In this document: positions 9,036-20,795 of the stretch, piece after piece
Layout of the letters: each line of letters begins with the position of its first letter
Numbering within the stretch: position 1 is the stretch's first letter
Assembly (NCBI RefSeq): GCF_001632365.1
Contig: NW_024468521.1
Location: 636,929-693,429 of the forward strand
Length of the DNA: 56,501 bases
Source: Laetiporus sulphureus 93-53
Lineage: Eukaryota; Basidiomycota; Agaricomycetes; Polyporales; Laetiporaceae
Direction of reading: 5' to 3'
Made by a program: the position numbers and the translations under genes
Notes under the pieces: generated by a model
The model's input: the letters and a program-made list of their open reading frames with translations, nothing else
The model's database searches: none
Told to the model about the DNA's origin: nothing

Positions 9036-9722
9036 TGTTATGAAGCGTTCCCTGCTAGAACGTTCAGAACCACGTGTGCTTTCTCACACGTACTAGTCCA
9101 CAACGTGGACAGAGACTTAGATACCAAATATACCTAACGTCTCCAATAGTCAGGCAGACTATTAGCAGGGTTTATAGTGTGGTCAAGCCTAGTAGACGAT
9201 GTAGCAGTGAGGTCCTCACTCTACCCTTGCTAGGCCTTGGCCGCTACAGTTACTGCCGTTCACCCGCAGGTTACTGGGTTCACTGTTCTGACTCTAGCAA
9301 GCGTACGAGCTTACTACCTCTTGAGAGCGAGTACGATTGCACGAGGATTCTAGAACTGAGAACGTTCAGAGTCACAGGTGGAAGAGGTTGTCTTCCAGCT
9401 GCTGCTCCGCCCCTTTATATAGTCGCAGACCTATAGTCTGGGGTACTAGTACAAGGGGTCTCCTACAGCTATTCATAAGTAAATGAAATAGACCGAGACA
9501 AATACTAACCGCTGCGAGCCAAGTAATTGGCGAGCTAATGTTAGTACAGGTGAAATAGAAACCTGAAACACGAAGGTCTAGTTTGCATGGCCTGAGTGAG
9601 TAAATCGTGAAAACGAAAACTGCTAACCCTAGCATATGTCCACAAGACCTATGAACCATAAATAGTAAGTGTCACGTGCAATGTAAACTGTCACGTGACC
9701 ATGAAGCGCTGAAACCGTAACA
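9036..9722 (-). repeat. 5' LTR of the gypsy element, complete
   Basis: 687 bp with TGTTA...TAACA termini. In element orientation it begins TGTTACGG at 9722 and ends TTCATAACA at 9036. It shares its promoter and downstream half with a solo LTR at 39152-39903. Confidence 0.93.
9414..9421 (-). promoter_or_regulatory. TATA box in the gypsy LTR
   Basis: TATATAAA on the element strand. The self-primer sequence begins about 32 nt downstream, which suggests transcription starts at or next to it. The related solo LTR keeps ATATAAA and the same spacing at 39517-39549. Confidence 0.7.
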
Positions 9723-10952
9723 GTAAGCAGCGATAACAGGTGAGCGACAAGTTCATCCTAAGCATAACCTGTGATGAGTCAGTTGTTTTTGTACGGCTAT
9801 ATGCGTGCTTTAATCGGGGCTCATAACCTGTGAATGTAATGAGCGTGGCCTCAGTCGCGCCGTACGTGGATGTACTCGACTCTGTATTGATTGTACTGTA
9901 CCTGTGAATGTAACGAGCGTAGCCTAGTACAGTACCGTAAGTCCTTGTCTATGCGAAGAGAAGCAGTGTCCATGACTTACCTCAGTCGCGCCGTACGTGG
10001 ACGTACTCGACTGAGGTACTACTACCATGACGCGTCACTCTGTACCTACGCGCTGATCACGTGTCCGTGCTGTCAAACCGGGCTCCCCATTCTCCCCATC
10101 TCCCTAGAGCGGCCGCACTCCAACACTTCCAGACGCTCTTGCGTTTCATGACAGACTTGATCCGAGAGACGATATGCGCTGGTTGTCTGACCTTTGCGTC
10201 GACTCGGAACTCTCTCTGCCTGTCGCCGATGAACCTGGTTTCAGGACACAGGACCTCCTGCCGCTCATTGGGTTCTCTGACTTAAAGGTGCTTCCGTGAT
10301 TGGATCAACTCGCTTTTTTTCTTTCCAGTACGCTGGACCTGTGCACCTCTATTTGGTCGAAAGGATCGGTATACTGTACCATGCCATCTTTACAAGAATG
10401 CTTCTTGTTTCAAATCTATACATTTTTTCCGGCGTGTTCAACAAGAGCTGCTAAAAGCAGATCTTTGACTCTGATGCACTTCTCAAGGCTGCATGATGTC
10501 TTGATTCGTCCGACATCATGATATTCACCAGTCTCACAGCAACTTCGACAGGCCGCTTATGGCATTGTTTGCCCGCCCGACCTCGTTGCGCGACTTTGCG
10601 GGTATTCCTGGTGTGTGACGAGATGATGTTGTCACTTCTAACCAGTCCAGAAATATTTGGGTTCATCGGAGTTCACTGAGCAGAAGGTTCTCAGCATGCC
10701 ATATCATTCTCCATCAAGAAGCAGTGTGTCTTCCATACAATCGATGCGCTCCCTGATGATTATCAGACGAAGTCGCACTGACACAGATGAAACATTGAAA
10801 TTAAGTGATGTCTCCCGCATACAGTCTCGTGTATCAGTTGAGCATCATTAGCCCCGTCATCAGGCGCCATCAATTAAGCAACAACTCAGCTGAGCAGGAG
10901 TAGATAAGGCAGGTCTGTCGTTCATTCCATATTCATCCTTCCATTTTGACAC
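9723..10952. other. Intergenic; nested direct and inverted short repeats, otherwise nothing recognised
   Basis: The first 300 bp hold two short units repeated twice (9826 and 9900; 9849 and 9980) and a strong hairpin at 9980-10016. From 10060 to 10950 only short ORFs in several frames are seen and none resembles a known protein. The last 100 bp are the probable promoter of the DUF6534 gene. Confidence 0.5.
9980..10016. repeat. Hairpin of two nested inverted repeats
   Basis: Outer arms CCTCAGTCG (9980-9988) and CGACTGAGG (10008-10016) enclose inner arms GTACGT and ACGTAC around GG. A version with only one outer arm occurs at 9849-9880. Confidence 0.75.
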
Positions 10953-12860
10953 ATGCTGCCCACTAAATTGCCCCTAAACAGCACCTTAGGATGCTATTTC
11001 ATTGGCATGTTCTTCTCGTTCATGTGCGTTTCCTTATTGCCCAGATTATGTGCATCGACTCTAAGCGACTTATCGCAGACTTTATGGAGCCACGTTAGCC
11101 CAGACATGTTTCTACTTTCACCGCTATACTGGGGACAGAATCGGCTTGAAAGCCCTGGTCTGTATTAAATTGATCTGACTTTAATTGGCTGATGATAAGT
11201 GAGCCACAGGTGGCATTCATATGGTATGTCGTTGAACACATCACGACACACTGAGATACTACCGTGTGTGTAGGTTGCTTGACACAGCCAGAAAAGGCAT
11301 AATGGGGCAGGTCTGTGACAGATTTTGTCTTGATGGAAGACTCTGATGCTTTATGCTAGCTGCTTTGGTACACTTATGTTCAGAACCATGCCAATATCGA
11401 GTCATTGTCAAAGATCGACAGGTGCGTTTCCTTTGTTGATTGCGATCTCTGCATCTTGAGCCATCATCTAGGGCTTACGGAGTGCGTGACCATTTTAATT
11501 TTGATGTACTTCCGACACTTACAGTATCACTATCAGGTGGAGCATGCACTTGCGGTCTGTGTGCTTCCAGAACGTGTCTATGTAAACTGTTCACTGACTA
11601 GCACCCCAGACAGCGACCATTTTCACGGTGCAATGGTTCGTTGAGCAACATACAACTGCAGAACACTTAGCTGAAAAGAGATTGAAGCTTCTACTTACGA
11701 ACATTCCTGCGTCGTGCGTACAATCAACACAGTGATTTGATCTTGTTTCTTACACTCTTTTGATAGTGCTCCCTACACATCGTCTACGCATACCTGTTGT
11801 AATATGTGGTGTAAGTACGACGTTGATCATACGTTCCGAACTAACAGGTGTCCTTAGTTCATATTAGTAGTCGCCTCCTTAGGTGAGTTCCACCCAATCA
11901 ATGGTATCTTGCCTAGACTGACTATCGTTCAAAGCTGGGAGTATTGGTTCGTATTCAATACATTATTGTTAAATTCATAGAACCGAGCTGCAGAACGACA
12001 TTTGTAGGCGTGATCTATGAAGTGTAAGCATACAAAGGCTCGACATCTATACGCAGGGCTCATTCCTGTTCGAATCGCCTTGGTTAGGTATTCAAACCCC
12101 ACAGATCAGAGTGTTTTTGTGCACGTCAACGTACGTGAAAGTGTCGCAAACCTTCATGCAGAACGATTGACCACTCCTAGGTTCCTGGGAGAGTACAATC
12201 CTTCTTTGCGCTGGCAAGTGATGTCTACATTACGACATCCTTGTTCTGCATACTCTATACCGCCCGATCATCACGGTGAGTAACAACAGCCGTGATCAGT
12301 TCACTTCAGTAACATGTTTCAGGGTGAACTCCACGACAACAGGAATTCTTTCAAGGCTTATAGGTTATACTCTTCATCGAGGGATACTCCTTTGGTGGGT
12401 ATACTAGGATGTTTCTGTTATACCACTGATCAGCTCATGATCACGTTTTCTTTTCATCAAGCATCGTTCAAGTCCTCCAAATTGCTACAGTATGTCACCG
12501 ACCACTTTTCAAAGGCACTATGTGCATTCCATGTTGATTTTAAACACTTCCCTCATAACAGTACACCGAAACAGGCTCAGAACTAACAGACGTATTCTAC
12601 TTCCCTTCAAGCACATGTGAGCTTTAGCTACTCTCTGATGGCGTGTCGGAGGGCTGATTATCATGTCAAGTGTACGCAAACACACTGCTTGCCGTGTATG
12701 TACTTCGGGTGCAGCTGCTATCGCGATGGAGCCCGAGAGGTGCTCACCATCGATTTATAGGTTGAACGCCCGCCAGCACGTCAGAGAAGTTGGTGCCGAT
12801 TGTCAGGACCACTATTCGATCCCTTTGGCGACCATTCGTACGGAAGAACCGACATCTTGA
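10953..12860 (+). CDS. DUF6534-type membrane protein, about 19 exons
   Basis: A multi-exon gene rebuilt from splice junctions. Predicted exons: 10953-11023, 11079-11157, 11210-11223 (14 nt), 11274-11310, 11360-11421, 11525-11558, 11610-11635, 11688-11710, 11767-11810, 11858-11940, 11994-12021, 12057-12087, 12105-12130, 12181-12275, 12323-12394, 12462-12489, 12562-12616, 12671-12695, 12761-12860. The frame stays open throughout, and the product follows the basidiomycete DUF6534 pattern: LYGATLAQTCFYFHRY, then VAFIWLLDTA, then TATIFTVQCFY, then VPGRVQSFFALASDVYI, then VYANTLLAV-LNAR near the end (the Val/Leu at the exon join varies with the junction). These are polytopic membrane proteins of unknown function. 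Exons 10-13 are the least certain. It is a diverged paralogue of the array at 30-46 kb. Confidence 0.75.
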
Positions 12861-13447
12861 AGAATTGAGCTCACGTTAGCTACGAGCGTAGTCTGCTCAA
12901 TCTCACGTCACAATGTGGACCTCAAATTGCTGACAATGATAGTCAATCCATGTTCGATGCATTTCCGGGTAGTACCTCATGTATAGCCTTTCAAAGAACT
13001 GTTTATGCTGTCAAACCTACTGTTCCGCGCGGGCAAGAGCGATCCGGAATCACCATCATGATTAGGAAGCGTGCAGATATGTTCAGCTCGTATACAGGTT
13101 AGTGGTGCATACAGAGTGGCTCGGTGCTGGCAGCGCCCGCGGGCGGTGCAGCAGATGGTGATCATGGGCGCATCTCTGAGCATCTTCCGACTCCGAGTGC
13201 TACTAATCGACGTGCAAAGCTCCCACGAGCGGACCCCCCAACATGATGGTGCACCGCCTCTATTTACTACGTAAGCGACCAGCCACGCGTTCACTGATAG
13301 CCAAATAAGATAATATTCTGTTATTTGGAATTCTGGTGTTTGGAATGCGTCTCCGCCACACGCTTTTCAAAGCTCGCACGCGCACAACAGATAAAACGAA
13401 CCCGTACGTCTTCCCATCTATCATCCTCGCTTCGCTCTGCTCACACC
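12861..13447. other. Intergenic between DUF6534 gene and first P450
   Basis: No ORF of note. It should hold the terminator of the upstream gene and the promoter of the P450 at 13448; no clear TATA box is seen. Confidence 0.5.
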
Positions 13448-15604
13448 ATGACAGACTCGGGCGCGCTAGTCTATGCAGTTCTGGGATTGCCGGTTCTGTA
13501 TGTTGTCTTGTTACTCCTGAGAGGTGGGAAAGGAGCGGTACTTGTATAATTCGTCATCAAGTTACAGGACAGTCGTCGCTCATCGATCACGAGCAGCTTG
13601 CAGGCGTGCCGACGGTGGGAGGCCCATCGTGGCCGCTCCTCTCATACATCGGCGCGTTCAACTACCTAGCTCACGCCCCGGACATCATGTCCGAGGGATA
13701 CAAAAAGGCACCGACTCTTGCTTCTCGTCCCTGTCTGCTCAGTACTCACTAGCACTATTTGACGGCCCCGATGCACAGTACAAGAACAATGGCGGGATGT
13801 ACAAGTTTGCCGAGTTTCGCCATTGGACGGTCATGCTCTGCGACCCCGCGATCATCGAGGAGGTTCGCCGCATGCCCGAGGCTCAGCTCTCCCAGATGCA
13901 GTCCAATCGCGAGGTGAGTCATTTTATCTGCACCGGCACGTGCACTGTACCTGATTTGATGCTCTGCAGTTCCTGCAAGTCGACTACACCCTGGGTTCGA
14001 ACGTCCACGAGAACCCGTACCATGTCGGCCTTATTCGCTCAAATCTCACGCGGAACCTGACCCGCTTGTTTCCTGAGCTGCATGACGAGGTTGTTGCTGC
14101 ATTCGGCGACGCGATCCGTCTGGATGGTGAAGGTGTGGAAAATTCCGCTTGCAAATGTGAATTTGTTCTCTGACCGGTGCATTCGCTGTAGAGTGGACGA
14201 AGGTGCCGGCCATGGACACCATGCTTGAGATTGTCTGCAGGACGATCAACCGCGTCGTCGTCGGTCTGCCATCCTGTATGTCACTGGAATTTCTTCCTTT
14301 GTAAGTTCACTGCAAAGTCTGACCATGTACAGGTCGAAATTCGGACTTTTGCGACCTCAACAAAACGTTCACGATTGACACATTCACCGGCGGGGCGATC
14401 ATATCGCTCTTCCCAGAGTTCCTAAAACCGTGAGCGCACCCTCGATTGCTTTGGCATGCCTCGAAGGCGGGTTCACGTTGGACGTGCTAACGCGCCTGCG
14501 CCTGCAGACTGGCAGCCAAGTACCTGACAAAGGTCCCCGCGAGCGTGAACCGGGGCATCCGTCACCTCGAGCCCGTCATCACGGAACGCTTCCACAAAGA
14601 GCTGGTGCTCGGCGACGAATGGACAGACAAGCCGGTACGTCGGTGCAGTCGACAGCCTCTTGGGCGTGATCGTTGATGGGTTGCTGGGCTGGTGCTGGTA
14701 CGTGGATCGCAGAACGACATGCTCCAGTGGTGCATCGATACAGCACAAGGCGAAGAGCGAACGGTGCGCGCGCTCACGCTGCGCATTCTTGCGTCGAATA
14801 CTGGGGCGATACATACGTCCACGATGGTGCGCTGTGCTGAATTTGTATGTATTTGGGAGGACTGATGTTGATCTGAGCGCAGTGTATGACACATGCATTG
14901 TTCTACCTCGCGGCGCACCCGCAGTACGTTGCACCCCTGCGCGCGGAGGTCGAATCGACCTTGCAGCAGGGTGGGTGGACCAAGGAGTCGATCCGCAAGA
15001 TGCGCAGGCTGGAGAGTTTTTTGAAAGAGGTGTTGCGGCTCACGGGCGTCGGCTCGAGTATGTCCCTGTCCGTTTATCCTAACATGTGCCTTTGTGAGTT
15101 AAGTGAACTCGTCGCAGGGGCGATGAACAGAAAGGTCATGGAGGACTTTCGGTTCTCGAATGGGATTGTCGTGCCTGCCGGGAATTATCTTGCTGTGCCG
15201 ACGACCGCCATCCATCATGATGAGGCCATATACGAGGACCCGGACGACTTCAAGCCTTGGCGTTTTTATGACGCGTCGTCGACGGAGGATGAGAGTGAGG
15301 GATCGTCCGACCACTTGGTCACGACGTCGGCGCAGTACATGCTCTTCGGGCATGGCAAGCAGGCGTGGTGAGTTTCACTTCGAATGTCCTTGATAGAGTT
15401 TGGGATTGATCGTTGCTTTTTTGTGAACCCAGTCCCGGGAGGTTCCTCGCCGTGAGCGAGCTCAAGACGATGCTGGCGCATGTCTTGATGACGTATGATG
15501 TCAGGATGGAGGACGAGGGCGTAGTCCCGCCGACAAAATGGTTCGCGACCGCGCTTACGCCGAATGCGACGGCGGCGGTGCTGTTCCGGAAGAGGCGGGC
15601 GTAA
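13448..15604 (+). CDS. Cytochrome P450 (ent-kaurene-oxidase-like basidiomycete family), copy 1
   Basis: A microsomal haem monooxygenase. The N-terminus starts MTDSGALVYAVLGLPVLY, a membrane anchor, followed by the LAGVPTVGGPS hinge. Later exons give QVDYTLGSNVHENPYH, the I-helix region GAIHTST in the position where this family has AAIHTTS, the K-helix ExxR (KEVLRLTG), and MLFGHGKQA-CPGRF at the haem site. The intron before the last exon splits the haem-ligand Cys codon (TG/T). First exons: 13448-13537, 13597-13706, 13779-13913. The second intron appears to use a GC donor, and the paralogues share it. The frame is open in all exons read, so I call it intact. Substrate unknown. The paralogue at 47096-49217 is close throughout. 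Confidence 0.88.
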
Positions 15605-16784
15605 TCTGCTGGTAGATGTCGAGCCTTGTTTTCTTGCGAGGAAGTACGGTGCTTGTCTTTAGGATGATTTCTCGTTGTTGATCGGATAGTGGATAACGCC
15701 AGATGAGGTGCATATGAGTAGCTAGGCGACTTTCGTGGCCTATTCCATTGATGACTGTGTTATGTCAGCATCGTCCGACGGGAGCTATGTGTGCCTCACG
15801 CGTGCTACAGGAGAACCAGAGGAAAACATCGACGTTGTTGGGATTGATGTATTGGGTGAGTGCTCGATGTTAGTTCTGGAGTATCCAACGCTCCATGTAT
15901 GAGCTCATCAGAGCAAGTTGCAGTAGCTGTTGCACGCTGGGATTGAACGTATCAGTCGAGGCTATAGAAATATCACAATAAAGATATACAAGGGTATGAT
16001 ACTCGATTGGCCGCATAAAGCATCAGTTTCGATCGCATACTCTCGGTGCTAAAATCGGAGTTACATCCTGAGCACGTATTGAACCATATAAGAAGACGTA
16101 CGGTTTGACACCAGTCCTGGCGAATCGAGATGCTAGGCATAACTATTCGCTCATGAAAATTGATTATGACACCACCGTAGAGACGTTCCTTGGTCTGTGT
16201 CCAGTTCGCCATTTCGAGCTCGCCCATTGAGTATCTGTTACGAGCGATGAGAACGATCTGCTTCATGCGCGGCGTGGGGACACTGACATATCATAGACCA
16301 GTCCTAAGAGAGTAAAAATATTTAGTTGGTGAATGAGCCATGCCATCATTTGACGTACCGAACCCCGCCCTGCATAGCCGCCGGCCCGCATGTTCAGAAT
16401 TAGTGACATTAGAGAGGAAGAGGCTAGATCACACCGCGTGCTAATACCGCTATGGCTGTCTAAAAGAACAATCAGTAAGACGCCGTATGGAAAAGTGGGG
16501 ACAAAATAACAGTACCATGGTTGCAGTGACAATGGTCTTATAGCGGCCAAACATCGTCACTAGCGGTGAAACACTCGTATTGATCTCTCACACAATCTGA
16601 TATGGGCGTTCACTCACGGCCCCATATGCTCGGGATGTGAAAGCTGGTTCTCAGTTGTCAGCAGCACGAAAGAGATCTAGCCAGTCGAAGGCTAGACCAT
16701 TGCGTCACAAAGACTGTTATGGTCCCAGGGTCATGATCAAATCTTTAAGTGCAGATGCAACCATGAACAGATCGAAGTCCAGAT
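15605..16784. other. Intergenic; P450 downstream flank and a duplicated segment
   Basis: 15605-15770 is repeated after a P450 C-terminal fragment at 20780-20940. About 130 bp at 16610-16740 is repeated at 49722-49850. No gene recognised. Confidence 0.55.
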
Positions 16785-17584
16785 TCACGACTGTCGTTTG
16801 CGGAACATGACCTCTGCCTTCAAAGCTTCATGTTTGGCACCAACGATTGACCAAGTCACATCGAGGATGGCAACTCGCCCTCTTTCTCCAGTGCCCTCTT
16901 TCGCGCCCACGTGACCCCGACGCGTCTGTAGCACTGCACTCTCTCGCGATCCACATGTTCCAAAACGGCCATCGTGCCGCAACCTGAGTGTCGTGTTTTA
17001 ATACTTATCAGCACTCTCATTTAGCTCTCCTTTTACAATTTGCGGGTACACAAAATGATCCCATGACGGTCTCGTCGGCACTGAACACTGTGCTGCAGAC
17101 GATTCACTCACCTCGCGATTGGACTCCATCTGGGAAAGCTGAGCCTCGGGCCTGCGGCGAACCTCCTCAATGAGCACGGGGTCGCAGAGCGTGATCGTCC
17201 AGCGGCGGAACTCGGCAAACTTGTACATCCCAACATTGTCCTTGTACTGTGCATCGAGACCGTCGAACAGTGCTAGTGAGTACTGAGCAGAGGGGGTGGG
17301 GTGAAGGGGAAGTTCGTGCCTTTCTTTATCCCTCGGACATGACGTCCGGGGCGTGTGCTAGGTAGTTGAACGCGCCGAGGTATGAGAGGAGCGGCCATGA
17401 CGGGCCTCCCACCGTCGGCACCCCGGCGAGCTGCTCGTGATCGATGAGCGACAACCGACTGCCATGTAACATCATGACAATGAAGTATACGTACGGATCC
17501 TTTCCCATTTCTTAGGAATAACAAGACAGCATACAGAACCGGCAGCCCCAGAACTGCACAGACGAGCGCGCCCAAGTCTGCCAT
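16785..17584 (-). pseudogene. P450 relic: N-terminus fused to the extreme C-terminus
   Basis: The minus strand reads MADLGALVCAVLGLPVLY and the VPTVGGPSWPLLSYLGAF hinge, almost identical to the intact copies, then a third exon (MYKFAEFRRWTITLCDPVL) to about 17100. All of the catalytic core, including the I helix, ExxR and haem loop, is missing. The sequence resumes only with the last residues (AEVMFRKRQS) and stop at 16785. The C-terminal piece matches the one of the 19818-20597 relic more closely than that of the intact copies. Confidence 0.8.
16898..17096. repeat. 200-bp direct repeat, copy 1
   Basis: Begins CTTTCGCGCCCACGTGAC. It is repeated at 18702-18899 with modest divergence, and a shorter related piece lies at about 49340-49385. 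Confidence 0.8.
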
Positions 17585-18939
17585 GGGTGGTAAGCACTGA
17601 GCAGGGCGAAGTGCGGGTGATAGATGGGAAGATGTACGGCGTCAAGCTGGTTTGTTTTATCGTGCGAGCGTTGACACTAGAGCGTGTGGCGAAGAAGCGT
17701 GCGACGAAGGCGCAAAACGTGCCGGGCTAATTGCATACGGGCGTCAAGACTAGCTTATTTAGCGATGCGCTAGCGGTGCAAAGACGGCATACTTTAACGA
17801 TGCATATAAGTATGCTCAACCGCAATCCACGATGGACTAAATGACGCCCGTTCGAACGCCACTATCAGAGCACCCGGGTCTGTCATTTCCAAATGCTCGG
17901 GGATCTCGGAACATTTGCAGTTTAATACTCCGTTCTGTAACACTTCGTGGCAGTAAAGCCCTTGACTCCATGGCCCGCAATCCCTGGCGATGACCATCGA
18001 TGAGCAACAACGTTCGAGCGAACCGAGATGGCACTCCGATGCCTCTCAGATAGATACAAGTGCCACAGCAGGCGCCCAAATCGCGAATGTAAGCAAGATG
18101 AGTCAGAATAATCAATATTCAGCGTACTTACAGTCTTGCATATGAAGATCTGAATCTTGAAGATGCTAATATGACGTCAGAGCATAGGGTAAGTACAGGT
18201 TGAGGAGATCTGCCCGAGTGATGAGCACCCGGCCGATAAGAAACACCTCTTACTTTGTAACAGATAAAACGCTCGACTGGCTCAGTCATACCCTCTTCCG
18301 CCCTAGGCTGCCACTGCGAGACCAACTCGTCTCTTGTCAAGTCCGCCGGGTCGCACTCGTCCAATCTCGCCCATTTTGCAGAGCAATACCGAGCACTTGT
18401 CGTGACTGAACAATTCTGCGCTACCTCGTCCGTTGCACATGCGTCACAGAAGGGGTACGGCGTGAGAGAGATTGTGACGATGGGCGCTGCGTGGCAGAGC
18501 GTGACACGCCTTTGCGGGGGTCGACGGTGAATGACGGACGCGACCGGCCATCGGGACCTGTCCAGGGAGCTCCACAGCTTGCGCACATGGCGATCTGCAG
18601 TGGGGTTAGTGCGACGGTGACGTGGCCTCCACAGCCTGTGCCTGAGTGCGAGTGGACGATGAGGATCCAACCAAGAAGACTGCCATATCCAGAGCCGCCT
18701 TTCGCGCCCACGTGACCTCGACGCGTCTGTGGCACTGCACTGTCTCGCGATCCACACGTTCCAAAACGGCCAACGTGCCGCAACCTGAGCATATCTGTGT
18801 CGAGTTTCATTACTTCTCAACACTCTCATTTAGAAGTCCACAGCTTAAATTGTGCAGGTACACAAAAGATCCCATGACGGTCTCGTCGGCATTGAACAGG
18901 GTTCGTAAATTATGCATGTGTGCAGAGCAGCCTACTTCA
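17585..18939. other. Intergenic between P450 relics
   Basis: Short ORFs on both strands look like shadows of low-AT sequence. 18702-18899 is the second copy of the 200-bp repeat. No gene recognised. Confidence 0.45.
18702..18899. repeat. 200-bp direct repeat, copy 2
   Basis: Homologous to 16898-17096. Its right end abuts the P450 C-terminal relic. Confidence 0.8.
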
Positions 18940-19678
18940 CGTTGACTGTATGACCACGGCAGTAGCTTGCATAAGCACATCTGCACCTGCATTTGGTGCA
19001 AGCAAATTTGACAGCAAGTCCCAGACAGGTCCATACCCTCCCTTTTGGTCTTGACATCGTACGTCACAATAATATGTGCGAGCACCGCTTCGAGTCCGTT
19101 CAGAGCAGAAGATTTCCCCTGGGTGAAGGCACAAGTTATAATGCTATAAAAAGGGGTTCATTACGACTAACGAAGTGCGCCTTTCCATGTCTAAATAGGA
19201 CATATGGCTGCGTCGTTTGGGCCAGATCGTCCATCACTCCATCGAATCTCGCGCCGATGTCGTAAACGCGCGATGTACTGAAATCATTTGCATTCCGATA
19301 GACGACATTGTCGAATTTTCCGCTCTAAGCACAGCGCGACAAAGCGAAGACGAATCCAATGTCCAGGGACGTGTCGTTAGAGCACATTTGGATGGAGTCA
19401 AACTAGCGAGGTATGTACATCGCAAAGTCCATTATTCGTTGACCAGTGCTGCCCTCAGATCCTATCGTACGGCCCATTGCTAGGGGCACGTCGTTAAGAT
19501 CATCCGACCGGGCCACTTCTGACCGCTTGCGACAAGAGCGTGCCTGAGCGCCGCGCGCACTTTCCTTCCAACAGTCATCATCATGGTGGATCGCACACAT
19601 CGGCGCCGCGACGTTTGCGCCAGCAGCGACAACAATGACCGTGTTCGAGAACAGAAAGTCCGCCATCACTTTTCGCAA
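18940..19678 (-). pseudogene. P450 C-terminal relic, fragments only
   Basis: Two pieces survive in minus orientation: MRKVMADFLFSNTVIV plus AIHHDDD (19570-19678), the segment after the K helix, and a later piece with VLAHIIVTYDVKTKREG (around 19050-19120), the segment after the haem loop. The 300 bp between them are full of stops. The haem-loop residues read PGEIF instead of PGRFF. Confidence 0.7.
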
Positions 19679-19817
19679 GGCCTCTGAGGACGAGCTATCA
19701 TTTTGTTGAAGTAGTCTACCCGCTGCCTTCTGATCTCTCCTTCAGTGAGATTACACCCCAGCGTCATGATCAAATCTTCAAGTGCAGATGCAACCATGAA
19801 CAGATCGAAGTCTAGTT

Positions 19818-20597
19818 TCATGACCGTCGTTTGCGGAACATGACCTCCGCCTGCATGTTTGGCGCCAATGACTGACCGAACCACATCGAGGATGGCAACT
19901 CACCCTCGCCCTCTTTCTCCAGCCTCACGTCATACGTCATCACGAGATGAGCGAGGAGTGCCGTAAGTTCGTTCACAGCAAAGAATCGACCTGGACTATA
20001 CGATCGAGTGAGGCCCATACCATCGCTTTTCATAACGCAACAATGAGTGCTCACCATGCATGGCATCCGTGGGCGAAGTGTAGTCGACCGCGAGAGTGTT
20101 GAAATGCATGTCATATACAGTGCGACTGGCTGTGCACGGATTGAGAGAACCGCTTACATCAATAATTGCTTCTTCGACGGATACTTCGTCATGTGGAGCC
20201 TTGCTTAGTTCGTCGATCAACGTTGATCCAGTCATGATGACGTACCATCCACGAAACTCTGCGTGTTTGAAAACACCGTCCTTGTACTGAAACAATCGGA
20301 CATCCTCATATCAGACTCTGCATTGGGCAGGGAACTAGTAACCTACCCTCGTGTAACCTTCTTGATAAATGTCCGCTGCATGGAAGAGGAAGATCAAGGC
20401 ACCGAAGTAGGACAATAGCGGCAGAGAGGGGCCTCCAACAGTTGGACCGCATCGTAAGTTGACCTTGACGTTAGATACCGCTGTATATGTTCATATGGCT
20501 TGAGAAGCATACGCACTCGAGATTGGCGTGCAGCAGAGACCAGAAGGTAGAGAATCGCAAATGCGATAGAAGCATAGATGAGAGTAACGGAATCCAT
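19818..20597 (-). pseudogene. P450 relic with large internal deletion
   Basis: It starts MDSVTLIYASIAFAILYLL, then the hinge GPTVGGPSLPLLSYFGA and QEGYTR, then YKDGVFKHAEFRGWYV and a degraded VDYT segment. It then jumps directly to the haem exon (PGRFFAVNELTALLAHLVMT) at about 20010 and the C-terminus ending FRKRRS. Roughly 250 residues, including I helix and ExxR, are absent, while splice acceptors on both sides are kept. It differs from the MADLGA group and represents a separate subfamily. Confidence 0.8.
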
Positions 20598-20719
20598 ACT
20601 ACGTTCAATAGTTTGGGTCTGCCGTCCGAGCAATCAGGCGTTTGGTGCACAGTGTAAGGGACGAATCCACTATTCACGTGAGACCACGATTCGGTATGAG
20701 CAACGCAGATGTCCATATG

Positions 20720-20795
20720 CCTCAACGAACGCGCTCACGTCGAATGCGACGGCGGGGGTATTGTTCTGGAGAGGCAGGCGTAGTCTGACCGTAGG
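20720..20795 (+). pseudogene. P450 C-terminal fragment
   Basis: Plus-strand sequence matching the last 20 or so codons of the 13448 and 47096 genes (SNATAGVLF against PNATAAVLF) plus their 3' flank. No other P450 sequence lies upstream. Confidence 0.65.

Larger units (their letters stand above)
1..9722 (-). mobile_element. Ty3/gypsy chromovirus, degenerate, left LTR cut by window edge
   Basis: An LTR retrotransposon read on the minus strand. The order from right to left is LTR, primer site, leader, gag, protease, RT, RNase H, integrase, chromodomain, an extra ORF, polypurine tract, LTR. The 270 bases at 1-270 repeat 9453-9722 almost base for base, which identifies the LTR pair; the near identity suggests a recent insertion. 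The coding region nevertheless carries at least one frameshift and two in-frame TGA codons, so this copy is not autonomous as it stands. The target-site duplication cannot be checked because the left end lies outside the window; the right flank begins GTAAG. Confidence 0.95.
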
